Positions 40,577-49,417 of a stretch of DNA of 62,858 bases are shown here, in pieces. The notes below the pieces were generated by a model. It made no database searches and was not told the origin of the DNA. It worked only from the letters and a program-made list of their open reading frames with translations. The stretch covers positions 1-62,858 of the forward strand of contig CADCET010000020.1 of NCBI GenBank assembly GCA_902800495.1. Direction: 5' to 3'. Origin of the DNA: an uncultured Prevotellaceae bacterium. Lineage in GTDB: Bacteria; Bacteroidota; Bacteroidia; Bacteroidales; Bacteroidaceae. Each line of letters opens with the position of its first letter. Within the stretch, counting starts at the first letter, position 1. Made by a program: the position numbers and the translations under genes.

Positions 40577-43500
40577 CTACTTGATAATCACTTTCTTCCC
40601 ACCTACAATGTTGATGCCCTTGCGAGGCGCGGCAATGCGCTGGCCGGAAAGGTTATAGAGAGACGTATCCTTTGGTGTTATAGAAATAATAGGGTTGACA
40701 ATTTTTGTCTCTACAGGTGTCGCTGTGACTGTTACAGCATATGCGGGCATCATAAACAATGCAGTTTTTCCCGATGTGTGACACATGATATTGTTGCCAT
40801 TTGCATCTAACGCTTTTATATTGAAAAACGAATCCCCTAATAATGTTACAGTTTCACCTTCTCCCGCTTTCTCTGGTATTATAGTGATTGTACTTTCGCT
40901 ATTGCTATCTTTGATTATCTCGTGTAGATAATCTTTAAATGTTGCTTCTATTTTAACGTCTGTTGAAGGCATAAGGAATGTTACTTTATCTCCCTCTGTT
41001 GTATAGTTAATACCATTGCCATTATTGTCGCAGATAGATAGCGTGTGCATCACACAGTCTTCCTCTGCATCAATAGTTAGTGTTACGGGTTCTCCTACTG
41101 CATAACTGTTTTTTGAGGTTTTGACTTGTCCGTGACTGTTTTTTTCTATCTTGACAGAATGCTTTATCATCCCAAAGTCTGCAATGACTCTGACATCAGA
41201 TGGTGGCATAGTGAATGTTACTGTTCCATTTTCTATATTACTTTTAATGATATTACCATCTTTATCTATTACCTTCAATGAATTTAGTTGATAGCCGCTT
41301 TTCGGATTTGTGACGAGTGTGATTGCTTGACCGCTATTCGCTTTTTTGGATACCTGTTCTATTGATCCGTTTAAACATTCTGTTATTACAATCGGGTAGT
41401 CTTCTGTAACATTTACAATATAATTCGCGCTGTATGTTTCATCTACTGTAACTTTTACTGATGCAGTTCCCTTGTTATATGCTGTTAAAATTCCTTTCGG
41501 ACTAACGGTGGCCACCGTGTTATTATTGCTTTCAAATTTGATGGATTGATAATCAGCACCATTTGGCATAAGTTTTGGAGTGATGATAGTAGTTTCTCCA
41601 ATGTTGAGGTTAATGTCCTCAGTTGGTGTAGCAATGCCTTTTGCTTTTAACATCTCTTTGATGCCTTTATATATTAATTTCATTTGTCCGTTCTTTTCTC
41701 CACTTTGTTCTGTCGGAATATCTGTTCCGTATCCCCATAGACTTCCATCAGGTGAGATTGCCATAACATGATAAAAACCTTCCGAAACCTTTTCTGCATT
41801 GTCCATATATTTACTTGTATTGTAATACTGATGTAGTCTCCAAAGTTCATGGTTATTTGTGATATAACATAATGAAGAACTTGTGCATGAAAAATCGATG
41901 ATGTCAGAAATAAGTTTCTGAGGTTGTTTTATATTGCTATTGTCGTTTCCATAATAGCTTGTAACTCCCCACCAATAGATGCTGCCATCTGTTCTTTTTG
42001 CAATAATTGATGTGCCAACATGTAATAGTGCCTCAACATCTGTTAGTGTTTTATATGGAGAGTTGCGCTGTGTTGTTGTGCCATCTCCTATAGACCAGCC
42101 GCCATTCTTTCCCCATGCCCAAAGACTTTTGTCATTTTTTAAAGCAAATGTTGTAAAAGTGGAGGTGTCATGATAAACATGTTTAACTCCCGACATGACA
42201 CGTGTTGGTGTGGTTCGATCGTTTGTATCACCAGTGCCTAACTCTCCATTATAATTATAACCCCATGCCCAAAGGTTACCGTCTGTTGTTACATAAAAAG
42301 ATAAATTTAATCCCATTGCTGCATCTATTACATTATCAGCCACCTTAATTGGTGTTGGTTGTGATTCATCAGCCCATACCTTAATGCCACCTGGCATTGT
42401 TTTCTGTACGGGTATCGTTCCCCATTGCCACAAACTTCTATCGTTCTTTATAGCAAAAGTTCTACTATTTTCAGTCCTAATTTCTTTAACATCATCCAAA
42501 ACCTTTTTGGGGTAATATGTCTCGTATCCCCAACTCCATAGAGTTCCATCCTTTTTGATTACATAGACGCGGAAATTATCTACGACTATGGACTTTACAT
42601 CTGTCATTACCTTAATTGGCTCTTTTCTATCTGTAGTGGTTCCATCTCCTAATCGTCCTTTCTCGTTTTTTCCAAAAGACCATAGGGTTCCGTTGCGGGT
42701 TATGAAAAAAGTAGAGTTATTTGCAGTTACGACGGTATCAATGTTGTTATCAATAGTAGCTATCGAAAACTTGTATTCTGTTTTTTCTATATTTGGAACG
42801 CTATTTGCATTTGTAAGTGCAGAGGAGGGAATGCAAAGAATGTAGTCGCCTTCTGACAAATCACTTTGAGGAACAAAAGAAAGATTATTATCAGTTATTG
42901 TGACATCACCATTGATATTACCACTGCCTATCTTTTTCAGTGAAATGCTTCCAAAAGAAGAACCTTTCCAGATTCTCTCGTTGAAGATAATATGTGGTAC
43001 GATGTGCACATTGCTTGTCTTACTGTTTTCTGAAGGTGATAATGCAGATGGCTCAAGTGTAGCTACTGTATATGTTTTGGTTAGTACATCACTTGTTTCA
43101 TAGTTGTTACCTACGGCTATAGCTTTTATAGTGGTAGTTTGATTAATAGTGATTGGCGATGAATAATTAAGACTCTGCGTAGAAGGTTCCCTTCCATCTG
43201 TTGTGTAATATATTGTGGTACCAGTCTTGTCGCTACTGAGTTTTACTAATGTTCCTTTATTGACTAAGCCATTATCGACATTAGTACTTACCACTGGTTT
43301 AGTCCTGTTCACTATAAATTTATTTGTGATTTCCATGTTGGGTTCCCCGTTAAGACTTTGTATAGAATGGTCTGGTATTGTAAGAATATAGTCGCCATTA
43401 TATAATACTTTGTCCTTTGGCTCATAATAGAGACAGCTTTCTTTAATATATATTCGTCCGTTTATATCTATACCCTCTTTTTTTAATGAAATATTGTTGA

Positions 43501-44707
43501 AGTTTTTACCTGCACAGATTATATCATTGAAGGAAATGAATGGAATTATATGCTGATTGCTGGTTGATGTTCCATTTTGTGGGAAATTCTCTTTTGCGTT
43601 TAATCCAGTTACTTCGTACCATCTTATTATCGTGTTACTTTCATGATATTCACTTCCTATCGCAATGGCTTTCAGTGTAATGCTTTCATTGATGGGAATG
43701 CTGCCACTATAACGATTGCTATTAGATGTTGGCATACTACCATCGAGTGTATAGTAGATATCTGCGTCAGAATGGTTGGCCGTTAGTATGACTCTTGTTC
43801 CTTTAGCTATCAATCCTGACTCTGTATTACATGTTAGAGACAGATTGCCTTTTTCTACTGTCACCTTGCATGTCGCAGTCTTGCCATTCGCTGTTTTTAC
43901 CGTGATATTTGCGGTGCCTGTTTTCTTACCGCTTACAACACCACTTGATGACACTGATGCGACAGAACTATTGTCAGAACTCCATGTGTATGTGGTTTCT
44001 GCATCAGAAGGTGACAGTGTTGGCTTGAGTGTAACGGTTTCGCCGACCTTTGTCGTTGCAGTACTGGGAAGTGACACGCGGTCAGGTTCAACAGCTTTCA
44101 CTGTCACAGTACACGTTGCAGGATAGCCCATATTGGTTGTTGCTGTTATAGTGGCTGTGCCTGACGACTTTGCAGTAATTGTTGCATAATTGACATATGA
44201 CGATGAACCATTTTCTACTGTAGCAACACTTGTGTTGTCACTTGACCATTCGACCCTTGCTTTTGAGGCCCATCCTGATGGCGACCATGAATAGGTTAAA
44301 CGTGCGGTCTCGTTAGGTTTCAGCTCAATCGAGCTATTGCCAAGAACTATATTGACAGGCTTGCAAGTTATAGTCCATGACTTGGAGCCGGAACGAGCCC
44401 CTTCACGTCCAGTATATTTATTAAAATAGCGTTCTACGTAAGACATCGATACTGTCGCGGTGCCAGTGAAGTATTCTGAAATCTCGATAATTGCACCATA
44501 GGGATCTTGCGATGTAAATATGATGTTACCACTTGCATACCAGTTTGCATAATCAATATAACCTTCTGTGTCAGGTGGTGAAAGAAATTGAGCTTGCCCC
44601 ACATACAGGGAATATTGTGCATTCACCAGAGAAAAAGGTAATAAAGATAGAATTAAGGAGAATGTATAATGGATAATAATACTCTTTTGCAGAATTGATC
44701 GTCTCAT
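40577..44707 (-). CDS. Large secreted multidomain protein: Big_2, chitobiase-C-like, RCC1 and InlB-B-like repeats
   Basis: A 1376-residue exported protein. The signal peptide spans about 1-30 (LSLLPFSLVNAQ). Domains in order: two bacterial Ig-like (Big_2) domains (about 115-285; WSSDNTSVATV, YTWSSDNSSVASVSSSG); chitobiase-C-like and SbsA-Ig-like pairs repeated twice (about 288-640; IYYTLDGSMPTS, IYYTTDGREPST); RCC1 beta-propeller repeats (about 650-1030; TLWSFGKNEKGRLGDGTTT, NLWAWGYNYNGELGTGD); another Big_2; three InlB-B-like repeats with VTFTMPPSDV-type ends; and the C-terminal tag YNLSGQR ... GGKKVIIK. The gene is visibly richer in A/T than its neighbours, which suggests transfer. Probably an adhesin or surface structure; ligand unknown. 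Confidence 0.85.
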   Translation of the reverse strand: MRRSILQKSIIIHYTFSLILSLLPFSLVNAQYSLYVGQAQFLSPPDTEGYIDYANWYASGNIIFTSQDPYGAIIEISEYFTGTATVSMSYVERYFNKYTGREGARSGSKSWTITCKPVNIVLGNSSIELKPNETARLTYSWSPSGWASKARVEWSSDNTSVATVENGSSSYVNYATITAKSSGTATITATTNMGYPATCTVTVKAVEPDRVSLPSTATTKVGETVTLKPTLSPSDAETTYTWSSDNSSVASVSSSGVVSGKKTGTANITVKTANGKTATCKVTVEKGNLSLTCNTESGLIAKGTRVILTANHSDADIYYTLDGSMPTSNSNRYSGSIPINESITLKAIAIGSEYHESNTIIRWYEVTGLNAKENFPQNGTSTSNQHIIPFISFNDIICAGKNFNNISLKKEGIDINGRIYIKESCLYYEPKDKVLYNGDYILTIPDHSIQSLNGEPNMEITNKFIVNRTKPVVSTNVDNGLVNKGTLVKLSSDKTGTTIYYTTDGREPSTQSLNYSSPITINQTTTIKAIAVGNNYETSDVLTKTYTVATLEPSALSPSENSKTSNVHIVPHIIFNERIWKGSSFGSISLKKIGSGNINGDVTITDNNLSFVPQSDLSEGDYILCIPSSALTNANSVPNIEKTEYKFSIATIDNNIDTVVTANNSTFFITRNGTLWSFGKNEKGRLGDGTTTDRKEPIKVMTDVKSIVVDNFRVYVIKKDGTLWSWGYETYYPKKVLDDVKEIRTENSRTFAIKNDRSLWQWGTIPVQKTMPGGIKVWADESQPTPIKVADNVIDAAMGLNLSFYVTTDGNLWAWGYNYNGELGTGDTNDRTTPTRVMSGVKHVYHDTSTFTTFALKNDKSLWAWGKNGGWSIGDGTTTQRNSPYKTLTDVEALLHVGTSIIAKRTDGSIYWWGVTSYYGNDNSNIKQPQKLISDIIDFSCTSSSLCYITNNHELWRLHQYYNTSKYMDNAEKVSEGFYHVMAISPDGSLWGYGTDIPTEQSGEKNGQMKLIYKGIKEMLKAKGIATPTEDINLNIGETTIITPKLMPNGADYQSIKFESNNNTVATVSPKGILTAYNKGTASVKVTVDETYSANYIVNVTEDYPIVITECLNGSIEQVSKKANSGQAITLVTNPKSGYQLNSLKVIDKDGNIIKSNIENGTVTFTMPPSDVRVIADFGMIKHSVKIEKNSHGQVKTSKNSYAVGEPVTLTIDAEEDCVMHTLSICDNNGNGINYTTEGDKVTFLMPSTDVKIEATFKDYLHEIIKDSNSESTITIIPEKAGEGETVTLLGDSFFNIKALDANGNNIMCHTSGKTALFMMPAYAVTVTATPVETKIVNPIISITPKDTSLYNLSGQRIAAPRKGINIVGGKKVIIK

Positions 44708-45085
44708 TTTTTGATTGTTTTTGAGAATAAGAAAGGGCGTGATACCATCCGATGCTTATTCTCATTCTTTGGTTACCGCCAAGTGACCATGCTACAAAAC
44801 AAGCAAGAACAGTTCACGCCCAACGGACGTGAACTTTCTGAACTGCTTGCTCTCTGTAGCGAATATTGGCGGTATTCAAGAATGAGAGAGACAAGAGCCG
44901 AAAGCTCAAGTATCTAAAAAGACTGCGGACGGGGGCAACGCTCGATTCCTATATAGGTTAGTAAATTGAGTTAAATGTCCCCTTGGACGAGCGGTGCCTG
45001 GCACCACGCTACGTCCCCGTTTTGTTTGTCGCTATGTCATAGTCATTGTCAATTAATGATGGGTTATACCTTATATAATGCTTGT
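44708..45085. other. Gene-free region with a long palindrome (44759-44888) and a second hairpin
   Basis: Arm 44759-44782 (TTCTCATTCTTTGGTTACCG...) pairs with 44866-44888 (TTGGCGGTATTCAAGAATGA...); nested pairs GCTACA/TGTAGC, AAGCAAG/CTTGC and GTTCACG/CGTGAAC close on a 9-base loop near 44819-44827, giving a hairpin of about 130 bases. A 9-bp repeat GAGAATAAG (44723-44731) can pair with CTTATTCTC (44755-44763), competing with the main stem. A GAGC-CGAAA-GCTC hairpin follows near 44895. The second strong hairpin at 44985-45016 (GGACG/CGTCC ends) may end the Rpn transcript. It could be a structured RNA, the leader of the big surface gene, or a MITE. Confidence 0.55.
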
Positions 45086-45979
45086 CTATAAACTGTTGAT
45101 GATCTCAATGTCAAGGTCTGTGTATTTGGCTATCAGCTCGGCCGGCATACCGTCGGCCTTCATCTTTCGGGCGTTCTCACGATTAGCAGCTACAATGCCT
45201 TCGGCACGACCTTCGGCACGACCTTCAGCACGCCCTTCTGCACGCCCCTCGGCAAGTCCTTGCTTATAGCCGTGACGGATGGCACCGCGCTCGTTATACA
45301 CAGCGTCCCAGTAATACTCGTAGGCTCTTAATTCCTCTTCGTTATAGGCCGACTTCTCAAGTATCTTCAGCGCCTTGCTGGTTTCGGGATTCTCCAACAG
45401 CTCGGCAGGAATCTCGTCGGTGTCACGGTCTATCTCGGTAAGGAAGCGAAGCCATAATACGGCCATCTTGCGCTCCTTGATGGTCTGGGGCTTAAACTTC
45501 GGCAGTTCGACGAACACGAAGCGCAGCCCCTCGATGATGCGGTCGCTGTGCTCCACATTGACGATGGCATAGTCGTGGTAGAACTCGTCGGGACCGGCAT
45601 CGAAGCCCACGTCGTTTATAAGGTTTAGGGCGTAGACGGGCTGTAACAGCGAGTAGTCCTCGCTCGTGCCAAGTTGCTTCACGACGGCCTTTGTATCACA
45701 TAGTTCCACATATTGTTGGAATACGTTATTCCAGTCTCTTTGGATCTCAACGATGAAAGGAGATGAATCTGTCTTTCTGCAATAAACAAAGATAGTACAG
45801 TTCTTCTTACCAGGATTCTCAGGAACCATCTCGGGTGTGAGGTACTCTACGTGCTCTATCCGCTTTCCCTCGTCAAGAGGCAGCAGGGCATTGAGCAGGC
45901 TCATCACCAAATCGGGATGTTCGCCGAACACCTTCTTGAAGGTCAAGTCGGCCTTCGGGTTCAGATATTTTCCTTTCAT
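45086..45979 (-). CDS. Rpn-family recombination-promoting nuclease / PD-(D/E)XK transposase-like protein
   Basis: A 297-residue protein. From ATG 45979 (MKGKYLNPKADLTFKKVFGEHPDL) it matches the PDDEXK_2 group; the catalytic region is FIVEIQRDWNNVFQQYVELCD with the E-x-Q motif, and the first Asp is in the KADLTFKKVFG segment. Near the C-terminus five AEGR-type tetrapeptides in a row come from a 12-bp DNA tandem repeat (about 45196-45255), a common trait of the family that can change length by slippage. Relatives act as DNA endonucleases promoting RecA-independent recombination. A TATCTTTG promoter lies 28 bases upstream. Confidence 0.85.
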   Translation of the reverse strand: MKGKYLNPKADLTFKKVFGEHPDLVMSLLNALLPLDEGKRIEHVEYLTPEMVPENPGKKNCTIFVYCRKTDSSPFIVEIQRDWNNVFQQYVELCDTKAVVKQLGTSEDYSLLQPVYALNLINDVGFDAGPDEFYHDYAIVNVEHSDRIIEGLRFVFVELPKFKPQTIKERKMAVLWLRFLTEIDRDTDEIPAELLENPETSKALKILEKSAYNEEELRAYEYYWDAVYNERGAIRHGYKQGLAEGRAEGRAEGRAEGRAEGIVAANRENARKMKADGMPAELIAKYTDLDIEIINSL

Positions 45980-46006
45980 ATCCTTCAGTTTTGCTCTTCT
46001 ATTGTT

Positions 46007-46014
46007 CAAAGATA
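46007..46014 (-). promoter_or_regulatory. -7 promoter element of the Rpn gene
   Basis: Minus-strand TATCTTTG, 28 bases upstream of the start. Confidence 0.6.
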
Positions 46015-46070
46015 GTAGTTTTTTCCTAAACAGCCAAGAAAAACGGAAAATAATTGTAAGAAGAACTTTC

Positions 46071-46234
46071 TGCGCGCGCGTGTATTTGAATAGGCTAGGC
46101 GGAAAACACCCCACCCATCTCGCCCATGTCGCTCCTAAGTTCTTTTCTTGCAAACTGGCAAAAATCGAGTTTAGGGGTGGGATGAGCGAGATGGGCGGGA
46201 TGATTTTTTGTTAGCCTAACCTAATGCGCGCGCG
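46071..46234. repeat. 164-bp inverted-repeat element with GCGCGCGC ends
   Basis: The ends are TGCGCGCGCG at 46071 and the same at 46225-46234. Inside, AGGCTAGGC faces GCCTAACCT, and CCCACCCATCTCGCCC (about 46111-46126) faces GAGCGAGATGGGCGGG (about 46184-46199), so most of the element pairs with itself. No ORF of note. The size and structure fit a non-autonomous mobile element or a REP-type palindrome. Confidence 0.7.
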
Positions 46235-46239
46235 TTGTA

Positions 46240-46345
46240 TTTTTACGAGAAGCTGTGACGTTTTTACGAGAAGCCGTTACGTTTTTACGAGAAGCCGTTA
46301 CGTTTTTACGAGAGGCTTGTATTTTTTTTACGAGCGGCCGTGAGA
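46240..46345. repeat. 21-bp tandem repeat array (about 5 units)
   Basis: Units TTTTTACGAGAAGCCGTTACG at 46240-46260, 46261-46281 and 46282-46302, then two decayed units to about 46345. There are no spacers between units. A TTTACAAGCGG relative appears near 46388 and near base 210. Confidence 0.8.
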
Positions 46346-46429
46346 TTTTTCTGTGGAGCCGCGAAAATTCAAGAATTAGAAATATCTTTACAAGCGGAAA
46401 GGGCGCTCGGGGGCTCGATGGTTTACCGT

Positions 46430-46505
46430 AAGCAAAGCCGGGGTTTGCTTACGGCAAAGGGGGTGGTTTGCTTACGGTAAACCTCGACTTTGCCGGTTGC
46501 AAACC
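46430..46505. repeat. Palindromic repeat cluster shared with cbiA
   Basis: GGTTTACCGTAAGCAAAGCC, GGGGTTTGCTTACGGCAAAG and GGTTTGCTTACGGTAAACC follow one another in alternating orientation. The segment CTTACGGTAAACCTCGACTTT matches the cbiA insert at 14310-14331 with few changes. It lies 160 bases upstream of lepA. Confidence 0.8.
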
Positions 46506-46609
46506 TCTGCGGCCGTATTTAGGGCGTTTCCGGCTGGTTTCAGGCGTCAGTCTGAAAGGTAAAAAATCTTGCGTGGCGCAATTTGTTTTTCTATAAAAAA
46601 AGCTAAAAG

Positions 46610-46641
46610 TTTGCAGACGTCGAATTTTTTTTGTAATTTTG
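46610..46641 (+). promoter_or_regulatory. Promoter of lepA
   Basis: TTTG at 46610-46613 and TAATTTTG at 46634-46641 with a 20-base spacer, a full match to the Bacteroidota promoter; the leader is about 20 bases. Confidence 0.8.
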
Positions 46642-46666
46642 CAAGTCAAAAGCTACGACTGACAAT

Positions 46667-48448
46667 ATGAACAACATAAGGAACTTCTGTATCATAGCAC
46701 ATATTGACCACGGCAAGTCGACATTGGCCGACCGTCTGCTGGAGGCTACAAAGACCATCCAGGTGACGGAGGGGCAGATGCTCGACGACATGGATCTGGA
46801 GCGTGAGCGCGGCATCACCATCAAGAGCCACGCCATCCAGATGGAGTATGAGCGTGACGGACAGAAATACATACTGAACTTGATTGATACGCCGGGACAC
46901 GTCGACTTCTCGTACGAGGTGTCGCGCTCGATAGCCGCCTGCGAGGGTGCGCTGTTAGTGGTGGACGCCACGCAGGGCGTACAGGCGCAGACCATCTCGA
47001 ACCTCTACATGGCCATCGACCATAACCTGGAGATCATCCCCGTTATCAACAAGATTGACATGCCGTCGGCTATGCCCGACGAGGTGGAGGACGAGATTGT
47101 CGACCTCATTGGCTGCGACCCCGAGGACATCATCCGCGCTTCGGGCAAGACGGGCGAGGGCGTCGACCAGATTCTGGACGCCATCGTCGACCGCGTGCCT
47201 CACCCCGAGGGCAATCCCGACGCTCCGCTGCAGGCGCTGATTTTCGACTCGGTGTTCAACTCTTTCCGCGGCATTATTGCCTATTTCAAGATTGTGAACG
47301 GCTCCATCCGCAAGGGCGACCTGGTGAAGTTCTTCAATACGGGAATGGAGTACGACGCCGACGAGATTGGCGTGCTGAAGATGGACATGATTCCACGTAA
47401 CGAGCTGAAGACGGGTGACGTGGGCTACATCATCAGCGGCATCAAGAACTCGAAGGAGGTGAAGGTGGGCGACACCATCACTCACGTCGACCGTTCGTGC
47501 GACGCAGCCATCGAGGGTTTCCAGGAGGTGAAGCCGATGGTGTTTGCCGGCGTCTATCCCATCGACCCGACGGAATACGAGAACCTGCGTGCCTCGTTGG
47601 AGAAGCTGCAGCTGAACGACGCCTCGCTGACCTTTACCCCCGAGTCGTCGGTAGCCCTGGGCTTCGGCTTCCGCTGCGGTTTCCTCGGACTGCTCCACAT
47701 GGAGATTATCCAGGAACGCCTCGACCGCGAGTTTGATATGGACGTCATCACCACCGTGCCCAACGTGTCGTATATGTGCTACACGAAGCAGGGCGAGGAG
47801 AAGGAAGTACACAACCCCTCGGGACTGCCCGACCAGACGCTGATAGACCATATTGAGGAGCCTTACATTCGTGCCAGCATCATTACCGCTGCCGACTACA
47901 TCGGGCCGATTATGACACTCTGCCTCGACAAGCGCGGCGAGCTGATTGACCAGCAGTACGTCTCGGGCAACCGTGTGGAGCTGCACTTCATGCTGCCGCT
48001 CGGCGAGATCGTGATTGACTTCTACGACAAGCTGAAGTCGATATCGAAGGGTTACGCCTCGTTCGACTATCACGTCGACTCGTTCCGCCCGTCGAAGCTC
48101 GTGAAGCTTGACATCCTGCTGAACGGCGAACCCGTCGACGCCCTGTCGACGCTGACCCATCAGGACAACGCCGTCAACTTCGGTCGCCGTATGTGCGAGA
48201 AGCTGAAGGAGCTGATACCGCGTCAGCAGTTCGATATCGCCATTCAGGCCGCCATCGGCGCGAAGATCATTGCCCGTGAGACGGTGAAGCAGGTGCGTAA
48301 GGACGTGACGGCGAAGTGCTATGGCGGTGACGTCAGCCGTAAGCGTAAACTCTTAGAGAAACAGAAGCGCGGCAAGAAACGTATGAAGCAGATAGGCAAC
48401 GTGGAGGTGCCGCAGAAGGCCTTCCTTGCCGTGCTGAAGCTGGACTAA
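46667..48448 (+). CDS. lepA: Elongation factor 4 (LepA)
   Basis: A 593-residue translational GTPase acting on ribosomes. G motifs: AHIDHGKST (P-loop), RERGITI, DTPGH and NKID. The C-terminal LepA domain closes with [25 protein letters not shown] and a normal end. Length is standard. No odd inserts. Confidence 0.98.
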   Translation: MNNIRNFCIIAHIDHGKSTLADRLLEATKTIQVTEGQMLDDMDLERERGITIKSHAIQMEYERDGQKYILNLIDTPGHVDFSYEVSRSIAACEGALLVVDATQGVQAQTISNLYMAIDHNLEIIPVINKIDMPSAMPDEVEDEIVDLIGCDPEDIIRASGKTGEGVDQILDAIVDRVPHPEGNPDAPLQALIFDSVFNSFRGIIAYFKIVNGSIRKGDLVKFFNTGMEYDADEIGVLKMDMIPRNELKTGDVGYIISGIKNSKEVKVGDTITHVDRSCDAAIEGFQEVKPMVFAGVYPIDPTEYENLRASLEKLQLNDASLTFTPESSVALGFGFRCGFLGLLHMEIIQERLDREFDMDVITTVPNVSYMCYTKQGEEKEVHNPSGLPDQTLIDHIEEPYIRASIITAADYIGPIMTLCLDKRGELIDQQYVSGNRVELHFMLPLGEIVIDFYDKLKSISKGYASFDYHVDSFRPSKLVKLDILLNGEPVDALSTLTHQDNAVNFGRRMCEKLKELIPRQQFDIAIQAAIGAKIIARETVKQVRKDVTAKCYGGDVSRKRKLLEKQKRGKKRMKQIGNVEVPQKAFLAVLKLD

Positions 48449-48504
48449 TGAATAATTGAAGATTGAAAATTGAAGATTGAAGATTGATAATTGATAATTG
48501 AAAT
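48449..48504. repeat. TTGAAGATTGAA-type low-complexity tract
   Basis: Repeats of ATTGAAG/ATTGAAA/ATTGATA fill the gap between lepA and the Crp-family gene. The same sequence type is in riboswitch 1 (439-470) and, reversed, near 62421-62500. Confidence 0.75.
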
Positions 48505-48511
48505 ATAGCCT

Positions 48512-49114
48512 ATGCCTACCATTAGTATTGCCCCAAGAGACGTGGCGCGTGAGCTGGCCCGTCGCTACAGTACGATGACTCACGACGAGCTGGACTTGTT
48601 GGAGAGCATCCTTGTAGCCAAGAGATATGCCAAGAACGAGAAGATCTTGTCAGAAGGCGAGATCTGTGATAATATTTACTGGATTGTAAAGGGCCTTGTA
48701 CGCCAGTTCTACTATAAGAACGGTAAGGAACTGACGGAATACATGGCTACCGAGAACAATATCTGTATGTGTATCGAGAGCCTGTTCAACGAACAGCCTA
48801 CGCGCCTGCAGATTATGGCCATCGAGCCCACCATCCTCTACTGTCTGCCGAAGGCGAAGTTAGAAGCGGTAGCCATGAAGAGTGTGAACATCCAGATTCT
48901 GTATCGTAAGATTCTCGAGGAGAGTCTTATCCTGAGCCAGATTCATGCCGACATGCTGCGGTTTGAGTCGGCTATCGACCGCTACCAGAAGTTAGTGAAG
49001 CGTTCGCCGCAGTTGGTGCTGCGCGCCCCCTTGGTGTATATCGCGTCGTATCTGCAGATGACACCTGAGACGCTCTCGCGCGTGCGTACGCAAACCTTAA
49101 TGGAAAATAGATAG
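48512..49114 (+). CDS. Crp/Fnr-family transcriptional regulator
   Basis: A 200-residue protein. The cyclic-nucleotide-binding fold covers about residues 25-135 (LVAKRYAKNEKILSEGEICDNIYWIVKGLVRQFYYKNGKE), followed by a dimer helix and a short helix-turn-helix (APLVYIASYLQMTPETLSRVR at about 174-194). It ends only about 6 residues after the recognition helix, so the usual wing is missing or reduced. The effector is unknown. Confidence 0.83.
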   Translation: MPTISIAPRDVARELARRYSTMTHDELDLLESILVAKRYAKNEKILSEGEICDNIYWIVKGLVRQFYYKNGKELTEYMATENNICMCIESLFNEQPTRLQIMAIEPTILYCLPKAKLEAVAMKSVNIQILYRKILEESLILSQIHADMLRFESAIDRYQKLVKRSPQLVLRAPLVYIASYLQMTPETLSRVRTQTLMENR

Positions 49115-49137
49115 TCATCCCCCTTACGGAAAAGCCT

Positions 49138-49398
49138 ATGAAAAAGACGATGATTCTTGGCGGTCTTCTCGCCGCCTTTGTGGTGCTGGCTGGTTGCCGT
49201 CGCAACTATCAGGTTGTTCATGCGCGTCCGGCTGAAGATACCATTGCGCACGACGATGTGCAGAAAGTAGCTGAAGAGGACGTGTTCGACGAGCCTCTGG
49301 TGGACATTCCTGAAGCGCCAAAGGAGAGCGACTTCACAAATGTGGAGAACAGCGTCCGTAAGGAGTACGACGACTATATAAAGGGGCAGGGGCAATAA
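49138..49398 (+). CDS. Small lipoprotein, unknown function
   Basis: An 86-residue protein with lipobox VLAGC (Cys 20) then RRNYQVVHARP and an acidic, mostly disordered tail (DVQKVAEEDVFDEPLVDIPEAP). It follows the Crp-type gene by 23 bases and may be co-transcribed. I do not recognise a family. Confidence 0.65.
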   Translation: MKKTMILGGLLAAFVVLAGCRRNYQVVHARPAEDTIAHDDVQKVAEEDVFDEPLVDIPEAPKESDFTNVENSVRKEYDDYIKGQGQ

Positions 49399-49411
49399 GT
49401 GTGCCCCTGCC
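49385..49411. terminator. Hairpin between convergent genes
   Basis: A perfect 10-bp stem GGCAGGGGCA/TGCCCCTGCC spans the lipoprotein stop codon and the gap before hisC. No clear T-run follows, so its strength as a terminator is uncertain. Confidence 0.5.
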
Positions 49412-49417
49412 TCAAGA

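Noticed and set aside
44759-44888. Invertible promoter controlling the surface protein
   Set aside because: The inverted repeats fit the idea, but the inner part is itself palindromic and has no TAnnTTTG box in either orientation, and no invertase is nearby.
44711-44917. 68-residue plus-strand ORF
   Set aside because: It runs through the long palindrome, has no promoter or recognisable family, and its codons are dictated by the inverted repeats.
46240-46345. CRISPR array
   Set aside because: The units are directly adjacent, degenerate and without spacers, and no cas gene is in the window.
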